A DNA stretch of 64,000 bases. Origin: Pedobacter sp. MC2016-24 (lineage in GTDB: Bacteria; Bacteroidota; Bacteroidia; Sphingobacteriales; Sphingobacteriaceae). The notes under the pieces are model-generated. The model was not told the origin of the DNA. It made no database searches and worked only from the letters and a program-made list of their open reading frames with translations. A program made the position numbers and the translations under genes. Where the stretch lies: positions 310,001 through 374,000 of the forward strand of contig NZ_JADFBX010000001.1 in NCBI RefSeq assembly GCF_015223055.1, in the 5' to 3' direction. The first letter of the stretch is position 1. Each line of letters opens with the position of its first letter. Shown one piece after another: positions 35,423 through 43,242 of the stretch.

Positions 35423-36028
35423 TTACATAGTATTCCCAACAGCGTAGAAAATCACTGATCTAGCTCCCTTATCATAAAGTGCTTGAATACAATCCTCATT
35501 AATATTTACGGATTTAGTGTAAATATCGTCAATAAGCAGAATATCTTTACCACGAATATCGTCCGAGATATTGCAAGTTTCTAATGTCAGTCCAACTTTT
35601 ACCGAATTATAGTCACGTGTAGTATGCGTAGTTGGAGTATTCCTAGTCCTAATAATATAGTCAGATCCATCGTTAAATAAGTCTAGATTATCCAAAACAA
35701 ACTCCTTTACAGTAGATGTAAATAGTAATTGAGACGCTTTATATTCTTCATTCCTTCTTGATCTTGGGATCACGCAGACCGTTAATTTATTGCTAACACT
35801 ATCGGCTATAATTGGCAAATCCTCGCTTAATACTGAATATAGACTTTGTTGTGCCCCTTTCAAAGTAAAGCCAAAATCCTTTTTCAGATTAGTGAAGTCT
35901 GCCTTATCATTTTTTAACGTATTGATAAACCCGACCTGAGTAGTATGCCAAGCTTTGTGATGGCCATGGTAATATGCGACTACATTTCGTCGTAAATAGT
36001 CATTTATTTCAATTTCTAGGTTTTTCAT
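35423..36028 (-). CDS. Phosphoribosyltransferase-family protein (ComF-like)
   Basis: 201 residues. The PRPP loop is D-I-L-L-I-D-D-I-Y-T-K-S-V-N near residue 165, close to the family pattern of two acidic residues followed by T-x-G, here T-K-S. An upstream I-I-R-T-R-N-T-P-T-T-H-T-T-R-D-Y-N-S segment resembles the ComF R-x-x-x-T-x-x-Q-x-x-L-x-x-x-x-R region. Its start overlaps the HAD stop by 4 bp (ATGA) and the DprA-like gene follows 25 bp later, so all three are co-translated. Confidence 0.82.
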   Translation of the reverse strand: MKNLEIEINDYLRRNVVAYYHGHHKAWHTTQVGFINTLKNDKADFTNLKKDFGFTLKGAQQSLYSVLSEDLPIIADSVSNKLTVCVIPRSRRNEEYKASQLLFTSTVKEFVLDNLDLFNDGSDYIIRTRNTPTTHTTRDYNSVKVGLTLETCNISDDIRGKDILLIDDIYTKSVNINEDCIQALYDKGARSVIFYAVGNTM

Positions 36029-36627
36029 ATATTTACATTTATAATGTTAGAAGGGTTTATTCCTGCTGAAACAGCATCATCCATTTCACTTTGTTCATTT
36101 TCAAAAACAATAATGTGTTCTGCAGATATTCCAATGGCGTCGATTGCATTCAGAAATTTGTTAATTTTATTACCAGTTTTATTGAGACCCCTGTAAAAAC
36201 AATCATCAAATTTGTCAGTCAGACCATGATGATTAAGTATCAATTTTGCTCTTTCCTCTCTACAGTTTGTGACTAAAACGGTCCTAGTGATATCGGAGTA
36301 AACAGAGAGTATATTGGAAACTCGATGATTCAATCTAGTTTCGTGTAGAAAGTTTTTATAGCATTCCTCTTTGCTTCGTACTATACTCTGGTATTTGTCT
36401 TCAGATAAATTTGGAATTATATTATTGAGAGTAGTTCTATTTATGCGATACAGTGGATTATAGGTCAAATTTGTGCCACTTGGATTTTCCATTTGTATTG
36501 CTTTAATATATGAAAGTAAATTTGCGTGGTCTGTATGAACCAACGTTCCATCTAGATCAAAAAACAATATCGAATCATCTTTGATTCTGCTGAATAATTT
36601 TTGAAATAACTCATCTGTTTGCTCCAT
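36025..36627 (-). CDS. HAD-superfamily hydrolase
   Basis: 200 residues. Motif I is F-F-D-L-D-G-T-L-V-H-T-D near residue 22 (nucleophile Asp), motif II V-L-V-T-N-C, motif III a Lys in G-L-N-K-T-G-N-K, motif IV F-E-N-E-Q-S-E-M-D-D-A. Helical cap between motif I and II of the beta-phosphoglucomutase/Gph type. Likely dephosphorylates a small nucleotide or sugar phosphate. First gene of the three-gene cassette. Confidence 0.87.
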   Translation of the reverse strand: MEQTDELFQKLFSRIKDDSILFFDLDGTLVHTDHANLLSYIKAIQMENPSGTNLTYNPLYRINRTTLNNIIPNLSEDKYQSIVRSKEECYKNFLHETRLNHRVSNILSVYSDITRTVLVTNCREERAKLILNHHGLTDKFDDCFYRGLNKTGNKINKFLNAIDAIGISAEHIIVFENEQSEMDDAVSAGINPSNIINVNI

Positions 36628-37151
36628 CTAACTGATATGTATTTTAACCGATTGTCCTTATAATTGTTAATTAAAAACGATCGATTCATTATTTAAATTT
36701 GATCACCACAACTATTTGACCGATAATACTTGTATTATTAATTGGTATTTTTTTGAATTTTTTATCAGTAAAACATTTACTAACTTGACATTCGAGTAAA
36801 TTAAGGCATGTTATATAACAACTATCTTAGGTACTAAAAAACCACTTAAATTTCTTTTAACAAATGTTAATATCTTGCCACAACGATTCCTTCGCAGCAG
36901 ATTGGATCTGTAATATAAATCCTCTCATAAACTCTTCAAAATCAACGATCTATATATCTTACCAAAGTTCTACTTCTATTTTGGCATATTTCAGTTTGTA
37001 TGATTTGTTGATATCGTATGATTCCAATAGTTCCCATATTATTAGTTTTATTTTTCAAATGTAGTTAGCTATCTGCATGAATTATTACGGTTTACCGTAA
37101 AGACTTTTTATCAGATTTTTATACTTTCGACCATATTAATTTAAATAGCTC
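36628..37151. other. A/T-rich gap upstream of the HAD cassette
   Basis: About 520 bp, strongly A/T-rich, without a convincing gene. It must hold the promoter of the HAD-PRTase-DprA operon and that of the exported protein at 37152. A minus-strand TACATTTG (37063-37056) fits the -7 consensus but is 430 bp from the HAD start. Confidence 0.4.
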
Positions 37152-37582
37152 ATGAAAAAAAATTATTAAAGATCTTGTGTACTTCTGTCTTGTTATCCGC
37201 TTCTCGTAGTAATGACATTAGGAGCGCTGAATCATCAGATACCGATTTAGTTAGCAGTGAAACTGTTGACCAATCTGCAATTATAAACACAGGTAATAGT
37301 ACAGATGAAGCTTATGAAATGCTGCATGTTGTTTTTGAAGGTAATCCTGATAAGAAGGTGTTAAAAAAATTGATATCTGTGATGATGGCGAAGCAAAATA
37401 TTGAGGAGAATTACGAAAATCTGAACAGGTGTGGATCTGTTTTCTTGAGTATGAAGAATTCCAGTGCCATCGGTGTAACAGAAATGCAGATTTTAAAACA
37501 CATGTATCAGGTGGGTGATGCAACACAGACTTTTCCGAATCAGGCTGCGATTTCTGCGGTGTTAGTGGAACAAAGTAACTAG
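37152..37582 (+). pseudogene. Exported protein with frameshift in an A8 tract
   Basis: The main frame is 135 residues from a TTG at 37175. The ATG at 37152 is out of frame, but one extra A in the run of eight A (37155-37162) gives M-K-K-K-L-L-K-I-L-C-T-S-V-L-L-S-A-S-R-S-N, a full signal peptide joined in frame. The mature part (acidic linker, then H-V-V-F-E-G-N-P-D-K-K-V-L-K-K and C-G-S-V-F-L-S-M-K-N-S) is not recognised. Either a sequencing error, a real frameshift or a slippage switch. Confidence 0.6.
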
Positions 37583-37595
37583 TGTTCCGAATATT

Positions 37596-37865
37596 TCAGG
37601 GGTTCCGAAGTCTATTTAGGTATACATCATTGCACGTCCTAAACCAGTATTCATCAAACATATGATTCATAGTTTTCGGACTTTCATATAAACCGATTAT
37701 TTTTTTTATTCGTTCTCCATCCGTGCATTTATATTGGCTACTTAAGCAAGACTCCATTATAGTTGTGTTTTTGCGATGAATCTCATTATCATAATAAAGC
37801 AGCACTTGTACAACGGTATTTTTGCTGGGATCATATGAATAGAAGCAAATGCGTTTATCACAGAT
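37596..37865 (-). pseudogene. C-terminal remnant of an unknown protein
   Basis: Open without start from about 37866: Y-S-Y-D-P-S-K-N-T-V-V-Q-V-L-L-Y-Y-D-N-E-I-H-R-K then Y-K-C-T-D-G-E-R-I-K-K-I-I-G-L and D-V-Y-L-N-R-L-R-N-P-stop. Composition is protein-like, and the 5' part is lost at the junction with the plus-strand fragment below. Confidence 0.4.
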
Positions 37866-38303
37866 TCATTATACTCCGCATATAGATGAATTCGACGAAC
37901 TTGAAAATGCAAAGCTGACCATTTGCATAACTTCTTGCTGGGGGAATTCACAAAAATTGTTATATCAGGTCAAGAATATAACTATAAGAGCTCAATTACT
38001 ATCTTCCACAAGTTTTTCAATAGTCCGGAAATTGACGGCTTCACCTATCCGTCCATAAAAACGCAGCAGAACCTAGGATTCAACATATGTTTTAGTGCAA
38101 ACAAAGCCAGGGAAAATCTGAAATTCTGTGGTATAATGGTTTGTCAATTAGGACCACCCAGTTTAAATAGTGCATTTCAGTTCCGGCCAATCTATGACGG
38201 GTTTTTAAATGACAGAGGTGGGTATGACTTCTACCAATACAACTCAGAGCAAGCCAAAGAAAAATTTGGTGATTTTTGTATGACCAAAGACATGGGACTT
38301 TAA
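37849..38303 (+). pseudogene. Fragment resembling the end of a RES domain protein
   Basis: Two frames join near 37915: I-H-Y-T-P-H-I-D-E-F-D-E-L-E-N-A-K, then H-N-F-L-L-G-E-F-T-K-I-V-I-S-G-Q-E-Y to I-D-G-F-T-Y-P-S-I-K-T, L-G-F-N-I-C-F-S-A-N-K-A and a stop at 38303. The ...YPS...G.NIAF.. pattern is that of RES-type (NAD-degrading toxin-like) C-termini, a weak resemblance. It is broken upstream. Confidence 0.35.
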
Positions 38304-38577
38304 TATCTTCCCTTCCATCGAAATGCTTGATTTGAAAAAATCAATAATCAACACACAGACCAAATCCAAGATCTTTTACCACACCGATGGAAAGAGCTGC
38401 AGGAAATCGAACCTGTGCTGAAATGTTAGCTTACCTATATCGAGCGTCGAAATTACAAGACAAGTACATTGCTTCACTGAGTACCTTCATCGAACAAGGC
38501 AATTTTACCGCAGACAAAAAGATACGTGAAAAAGAGTTACAAACTGCGACAAAGCAATCGCAAGTCTCCTAAAAAAG

Positions 38578-38721
38578 ATGAAAAGAATATTTGAATTTAA
38601 TAAACTTGAAAATCTCAGTAACAAAGAAATCGCAGCTTTAATGAAAGTGTTTGATAAAACAGTAAGGAATAAGTTGAGCAATGCACTAAAAACAATAAAA
38701 CTTAAGATTACTACGCGTTGA
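38578..38721 (+). pseudogene. Orphan region 4 of an ECF sigma factor
   Basis: 47 codons: R-I-F-E-F-N-K-L-E-N-L-S-N-K-E-I-A-A-L-M, then D-K-T-V-R-N-K-L-S-N-A-L, which is the sigma region 4 HTH of Bacteroidota ECF factors. Regions 2 and 3 are absent. The preceding 38304-38577 is degenerate; a 61-codon frame there (38387-38572) has no known relative. Confidence 0.6.
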
Positions 38722-38896
38722 GTACCAGCCTGCGGGCATCTTTAACAGAAGCAGTCTCGTTTCTCTTATATCTTCTCACTACTGGCTTCATCTCCTCCTT
38801 GATCCTTTGACTGGACGCAGCAATATCTTCTGCTTTAATAGCAGTCATCTTACCGCTATTAACGGAACTGAATGAAAACTTTATCCTTTTATTCAT
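38711..38896 (-). CDS. Small basic protein paired with the C39-like gene
   Basis: 61 residues, rich in Lys/Arg: M-N-K-R-I-K-F-S-F-S-S-V-N-S-G-K, then S-Q-R-I-K-E-E-M-K-P-V-V-R-R-Y-K-R-N and A-R-R-L-V-L-N-A. No signal peptide. It starts 8 bp after the stop of the C39-like gene, so it is the second gene of that transcript and may be its substrate or partner. Family unknown. Confidence 0.6.
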   Translation of the reverse strand: MNKRIKFSFSSVNSGKMTAIKAEDIAASSQRIKEEMKPVVRRYKRNETASVKDARRLVLNA

Positions 38897-38904
38897 GATC
38901 TTTC

Positions 38905-40398
38905 TTATTGTAAGTTACTGTAATAATTATAGTTCTGCAACTTATGTTCCAAAGTTATGAATTTATTTTGATCTATTGCAATAGCTCTATCAGGATAAGC
39001 AGCAAGAATAAGTGTATCAATACTAGTTGAATTGGCTTCAGTAGCATCAAGAACAACAAGACCTTTAGCTTCTCCTGTGAAAGGAACATATGCATTTTTA
39101 TCGTAAATCTCTGCTACCCATATAAATTTCGGCATCTTTGAGACCAGAATAGTCCCTTTAATATCTTCACCAATCGCCGTTGATTTGGCAATATGATTCT
39201 TAAAAGACCTGCTTGAAGCCAGGAAACACCTCAATACAAACCCATTATTAAATTGGAATCCAAGTACCGAATCTTTCAATATTTGCAGTATCAAATTTTT
39301 CGCGACATAAGCTTCTAAGTAGATTTTGGGATACAAGGGCACCACGATACTATCAATCTGATAAGCCTGAGATGCTGAATCGTCATAATGCGCGCCAGGC
39401 CGATCAAGTGTAATCACCTGATAAGGAGCGAGATTATCATCCTGAACAACATACTTACCAGGCAATTGCACGATATCATGGTATGAGACCGACATGCCTG
39501 ATAATGTCAGCTTTCTCTGTTTAATTCTGGTAAATTTCTCGACTCCTTCCTCATATTGCTTTCCAATTAGTACCACGACATGACCCAAGCTACCTTCATC
39601 AGATTCCAGACCAGTCATTACCGGGATTCCAGATTCTATGTAGGTATCAATAATATCAAAAAGTTCTTGACCGTATTGCTCCTTTGAATAAATACGTGTT
39701 CCAAATCCGAACTGTTTTAGCGCGAAAGATATTTGTTCCATTGTCAGACCATTGCTAGGCAACTGGCGCTGAACCGCTATCCGCTCCATTGTTTTAATAA
39801 TTGTAGAGGGCAGCACTGGTTTATAATCTGAATACCTAGTACCAAAATACTCCATTGCCGACCAAATGGTAGTTTCCGCGCAGGTTATGGTCTCACTGTC
39901 CTGTGAACTGTGCGGAAATCCCTGGGCGGTAAGCTTGATGCCTAACACTAGACACTCACTTTTCTGAAGGCAGATTTTTACATTTTTATCTTCAAATGCT
40001 GCAGGGTTGATCAAAGACCTGCCAATAATGGTCCTGAGAGGCCTAAGCACAAAATACCCTAAAAAATCATCCTGTAACTTTTTGATTTTTTTTGGATTAG
40101 AAAATTCGGCGATCTTTACTTCCTTTTCAAAGATCAGTACCCGGATACAATCGCGCTGGTAGGCAGAATGCTTAGAAGCGTAGTAATGATAGTAGCTGTC
40201 CCGATAAACCTTATCTACATACGGATATTCTACTACAAAATAAAGGTCATCTCTGAAACCATCCAAAAACTCCCCGATGATGTTCTCCATATCCAGATCT
40301 TCGGATACTTCACGATGAAAGTATTCCCTGACCGATTCAATTAATATTTCCTCAATATCTTCAGAGGAAGAGATCACGTATTCAATATTACTGAGCAT
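38905..40398 (-). CDS. C39-like papain-fold protein of unknown role
   Basis: 497 residues. The middle carries a papain-like triad: S-E-T-I-T-C-A-E-T-T-I-W-S-A-M-E (Cys about 174), S-L-G-H-V-V-V-L-I-G-K (His about 270) and Y-V-V-Q-D-D-N-L-A-P-Y (Asp about 316), the order of Peptidase_C39-like domains. The N-terminal 165 residues and C-terminal 170 residues are unassigned. No signal peptide or membrane helix, so it acts in the cytoplasm, unlike transporter-linked C39. Operon with a 61-residue basic protein. Confidence 0.72.
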   Translation of the reverse strand: MLSNIEYVISSSEDIEEILIESVREYFHREVSEDLDMENIIGEFLDGFRDDLYFVVEYPYVDKVYRDSYYHYYASKHSAYQRDCIRVLIFEKEVKIAEFSNPKKIKKLQDDFLGYFVLRPLRTIIGRSLINPAAFEDKNVKICLQKSECLVLGIKLTAQGFPHSSQDSETITCAETTIWSAMEYFGTRYSDYKPVLPSTIIKTMERIAVQRQLPSNGLTMEQISFALKQFGFGTRIYSKEQYGQELFDIIDTYIESGIPVMTGLESDEGSLGHVVVLIGKQYEEGVEKFTRIKQRKLTLSGMSVSYHDIVQLPGKYVVQDDNLAPYQVITLDRPGAHYDDSASQAYQIDSIVVPLYPKIYLEAYVAKNLILQILKDSVLGFQFNNGFVLRCFLASSRSFKNHIAKSTAIGEDIKGTILVSKMPKFIWVAEIYDKNAYVPFTGEAKGLVVLDATEANSTSIDTLILAAYPDRAIAIDQNKFITLEHKLQNYNYYSNLQ

Positions 40399-40582
40399 TG
40401 ATTCAATTTAGTGTGTTCATTCCATTTGGGCTAATCTACTTAATTTAGTTAAACAAAGCACCACAGAAGTTTTCCAGTTTGATCACGCAATGTATTTTCA
40501 AATAGTAATCAAAAATAAATCTGAAACAAATCGAGTTTCATCTTCTTATTATCTACCACATTAACAGCAAATTACGAATCGA

Positions 40583-40810
40583 GCGATATTATCAAGTCTT
40601 ATGGCTGTTTTTATGCTGATCAATGAAGGGCCCTGGTGGACAGACATATTCGCGTTTTCATGGTTATGCGGTGGCAATTGGATTATCAACGTTATTCGAC
40701 ATGGGGCTCTAGCTGCCACGATCTCCACAGGGATTGATGAACTGATATGCGGTAAAATAGAATTACCTGAACAGGATAAAATGACGGGTAAACTTAAAAG
40801 CTGGTATTAA
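40583..40810 (+). pseudogene. 169-residue membrane gene, copy 3 (3' part)
   Basis: Matches 33165-33392 with few changes (T-G-I-V becomes T-D-I-F) but starts in the middle of the first membrane helix. 40399-40582 before it shows nothing else. Confidence 0.8.
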
Positions 40811-40833
40811 AAAGATAGAACAACAAATAATTC

Positions 40834-40967
40834 AATTATATTGAATAGTTTCATCAACTAAATTATCATAATTCTTACCCGTCCCATAAACAGCCTCTAT
40901 CGATCCTATCTCAAAAAGTGCTGTACCCAATTCGTCTACTTCAATAATCTGAGTAATCGCAATAATT
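40834..40967 (-). pseudogene. 116-residue gene, copy 3 (3' part)
   Basis: Matches 23757-23890 including the full stop region, then ends at caataatttc about 40965. Same convergent arrangement with the membrane gene as copies 1 and 2. Confidence 0.8.
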
Positions 40968-41100
40968 TCTGACTCAGGATTTTTTTATGCAGCTATTCTC
41001 CGATTAGTCTCCAGTTCAAAAATTAAAAAATAAAGCCCCTTTTCTTCAAAGGGGCAGTCAAATTCTTTCCATAATTTTTAGCAATAGGGATTTGCAGCTT

Positions 41101-41310
41101 TTACTTGGTGTGACATAACGGGCAGCAGGTTGCACATCCGTCAGAATTACTATAATGATATATTTTAGCTCTTGCAACGGCTGGTCCGCAAGATGCATAG
41201 GATCCCAGGTATGATTTGCTACTCACCTGACTTAACCAATAACATCCATCTTTGTGTACTTCATGCTCACCCGTCGACTGCGCATTGTCGTTTACATAAT
41301 AATTGTCCAT
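41101..41310 (-). CDS. Small Cys-rich protein
   Basis: 69 residues: M-D-N-Y-Y-V-N-D-N-A-Q, G-E-H-E-V-H-K-D-G-C-Y-W-L, Y-L-G-S-Y-A-S-C-G-P-A-V, and a C-A-T-C-C-P-L-C-H end. Two C-x(2)-C type clusters plus His suggest a zinc ribbon. The pattern occurs in a small Bacteroidota family seen near HTH/WYL genes. It follows the 57-residue gene by 3 bp. Confidence 0.78.
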   Translation of the reverse strand: MDNYYVNDNAQSTGEHEVHKDGCYWLSQVSSKSYLGSYASCGPAVARAKIYHYSNSDGCATCCPLCHTK

Positions 41311-41313
41311 TAC

Positions 41314-41487
41314 CTACTTCTCCTTTGTAACTCCCTTGAATGGAGTCCCATCTTTTTTAACATCCATAAATCTACCTGTATCGGTATCCCTTTTTACCCA
41401 TTGATCTGTTTTGGGGTTGTGTGTTTGAGAACGATCCCTGACCGCTCCGTTTCTGTGACCATCGCCTTTAGGCGGATTTGTTGCCAT
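41314..41487 (-). CDS. 57-residue basic protein (MAxNPPKGDGHRNGAV type)
   Basis: The ATG at 41487 opens 57 codons: M-A-T-N-P-P-K-G-D-G-H-R-N-G-A-V, S-Q-T-H-N-P-K-T-D-Q-W-V-K-R-D-T, G-R-F-M-D-V-K-K-D-G-T-P-F-K-G-V. I recall this very conserved sequence from many Bacteroidota accessory regions. Hydrophilic, no signal. Operon with the Cys-rich gene 3 bp downstream; divergent from the WYL regulator, 106 bp apart. Confidence 0.82.
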   Translation of the reverse strand: MATNPPKGDGHRNGAVRDRSQTHNPKTDQWVKRDTDTGRFMDVKKDGTPFKGVTKEK

Positions 41488-41593
41488 ATTTTAAATATTT
41501 AAATGATTAATTATTACAAATCTAGAGTGGCAGAGCGCAACCTATTTGCGGAGTAATTTTTTTTCGTTAACTTTCTTCGAAAACATAAATTAA

Positions 41594-42601
41594 ATGCCTC
41601 AAAACAGACAACAAACCGCTAGGTTTAAAGTGATCAACGAATGCCTATCTAGACCAGGTAGCTATTGGACAAAACAGCAGCTTCTCAACAAAATCTCTGA
41701 AATAGATATAGATATTAAGGATAGGTCAATAGAGGGTGATTTACATCTAATGCGCCATTGTCAGCAACTTAAATACTATGCACCGATTGAATATTGCAAA
41801 AGGAATAAAGGCTACCACTATACAGACTCTGACTATTCAATTGACAAATTGCCTCTCAATCAGGCTGACATTGTAGCTTTAGAGTTAGCAGCTACCACAC
41901 TCAAACAATATCAGTACATTCCCATCATGAAGGAATTTACAGCCATAATAGATAAAATTATACGCGTTGTAAATCGTGCCAAGCAATCGGATCATGAAAG
42001 CATTTTAGACTTCATAGAATTTGAAAAAACACCAGTCGCTCTCGGACTTGAGCATATGGATATCATTATAGATGCCATTCAAAAAAAGAAACCACTGAAT
42101 TTGTCATATCAAAGCTTTAGTTCAGACATTCCCACGTTACAGATCGTACATCCTTATTTTTTAAAAGAATATAGAAACCGGTGGTACGTAATAGGTCTTA
42201 ATGAATCAAAAAAGGCCATCCGTACCTACGGATTTGATAGGATCAAATCGGTGACATTTTCCACCAACTCCCGCTACATTCCCAATACCTTGATTAATAC
42301 AAAAGAATATTTAGGAAATTGTGTTGGCGTTGATTTAAAAGATGGTAATGTCGAAATTGTCAGATTATTGTTCACTCCTAATCAAGGTCATTATCTTAAG
42401 ACACAAGCACTGCACAAATCTCAAATGATTATTGAAGATTGCCCTAAAAATGGGCTACTATTAGAATACCGCTTGGTGGTAAACTATGAGTTGACCGGCA
42501 TCATTTTAAGCTATGGTGCAGACGTCAAGGTATTGGCTCCAAAATCACTTAAAGATAAAATCCTCGAAATCTCAGACCGCATCAAAGTTCGAAACCGCTA
42601 G
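41594..42601 (+). CDS. WYL-domain transcriptional regulator
   Basis: 335 residues. N-terminal winged HTH (about 10-75: R-F-K-V-I-N-E-C-L-S-R-P-G...T-K-Q-Q-L-L-N-K-I) and WYL domain (about 160-330) with L-N-L-S-Y-Q-S-F, H-P-Y-F-L-K-E-Y-R-N-R-W-Y-V-I-G (the W-Y-V variant of WYL) and F-D-R-I-K-S-V. WYL proteins bind nucleotides or DNA and often control defence genes in Bacteroidota. Divergent from the two small genes 41101-41487. Confidence 0.9.
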   Translation: MPQNRQQTARFKVINECLSRPGSYWTKQQLLNKISEIDIDIKDRSIEGDLHLMRHCQQLKYYAPIEYCKRNKGYHYTDSDYSIDKLPLNQADIVALELAATTLKQYQYIPIMKEFTAIIDKIIRVVNRAKQSDHESILDFIEFEKTPVALGLEHMDIIIDAIQKKKPLNLSYQSFSSDIPTLQIVHPYFLKEYRNRWYVIGLNESKKAIRTYGFDRIKSVTFSTNSRYIPNTLINTKEYLGNCVGVDLKDGNVEIVRLLFTPNQGHYLKTQALHKSQMIIEDCPKNGLLLEYRLVVNYELTGIILSYGADVKVLAPKSLKDKILEISDRIKVRNR

Positions 42602-42776
42602 ATTAACGATCCATCCTTTCACTATTGACATCATATGTGAAGAGTCACTTTCTAATTCTTTTGATACCATTGATCGAAACCTCTTACATATTTTAGAGAA
42701 TCTATATGATTGTGAAGATATATACGGGAGGACTTTGTATTTTGCATTAACAGGCGAGGAATTAACGGCAAAATAA
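42600..42776 (+). pseudogene. Short open frame, possible C-terminal remnant
   Basis: From the WYL stop to 42776 one frame reads F-T-I-D-I-I-C-E-E-S-L then L-L-H-I-L-E-N-L-Y-D-C-E-D, R-T-L-Y-F-A-L-T-G-E-E-L. The end recalls the tail of the protein at 15529-15936 (Y-V-H-Q-L-Q-N-L-F-F-M-L-E-G-K-E-L). No start codon of its own is clear. Confidence 0.35.
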
Positions 42777-42783
42777 TTAAGAC

Positions 42784-42978
42784 ATGGCTAAACTTATTCA
42801 ACTCAGTGATCAAACAGGAAATAAATTTCTATTAAATGCGGATAACATTGTCGCAGTCTATCAATTCAATCAAAATAGCTCCGGAGGCGCTAGGTCTAGA
42901 ATTGTATTATTAAATGGAGAGACAATTTATAGTCTTGAAGATAATGACCAGATACAAGAAGCAGTGTCAGGGATTTAG
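42784..42978 (+). CDS. Small hypothetical protein
   Basis: 64 residues: M-A-K-L-I-Q-L-S-D-Q-T-G-N-K-F-L-L-N-A-D-N-I-V-A-V-Y, S-R-I-V-L-L-N-G-E-T-I-Y, a compact beta-rich domain. Similar short proteins with an N-A-D-x-I-V signature are common in Bacteroidota. Same direction as the WYL gene and followed directly by a terminator. Confidence 0.65.
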   Translation: MAKLIQLSDQTGNKFLLNADNIVAVYQFNQNSSGGARSRIVLLNGETIYSLEDNDQIQEAVSGI

Positions 42979-42993
42979 CAATTAAATATTTAG

Positions 42994-43018
42994 CTCTGGC
43001 CAAAAGCCAGGGTTTTTT
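42994..43018 (+). terminator. Intrinsic terminator
   Basis: CTCTGGC (42994-43000) pairs with GCCAGGG (43006-43012), a 7-bp stem with one G-T pair and a CAAAA loop, followed by TTTTTT. It ends the WYL-small gene transcript. Confidence 0.88.
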
Positions 43019-43064
43019 ATCTGTAAATTTAACTCAAAAAGTTCAGTAAAGAATAATGTTGAAT

Positions 43065-43104
43065 AAGGTTGTTTTTGACTTTTACAACAATCAAAAACAA
43101 CCTT
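43065..43104. repeat. Perfect 14-bp inverted repeat
   Basis: AAGGTTGTTTTTGA (43065-43078) and TCAAAAACAACCTT (43091-43104) with a 12-nt spacer. It lies between a terminator and the 3' end of the DUF3892 gene. No T tract follows; it may be a minus-strand transcription end or the end of a small element. The rest of 43019-43242 holds nothing clear. Confidence 0.6.
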
Positions 43105-43242
43105 CTAATGATATGGCAAGATGAATTTATCTCCTGTTGTACGATGATAAGACGAACATAACCACTAAATATATCTAAATATTCTATAAAAGTATTTCTA
43201 TATTTTTAGGACTTACCAATTTAACTTGTAAAATGATGTTCG

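Noticed and set aside
36864..37064. 66-codon frame in the A/T-rich gap
   Set aside because: A/T-rich chance frame full of Ser, Ile and Tyr, without start signal.
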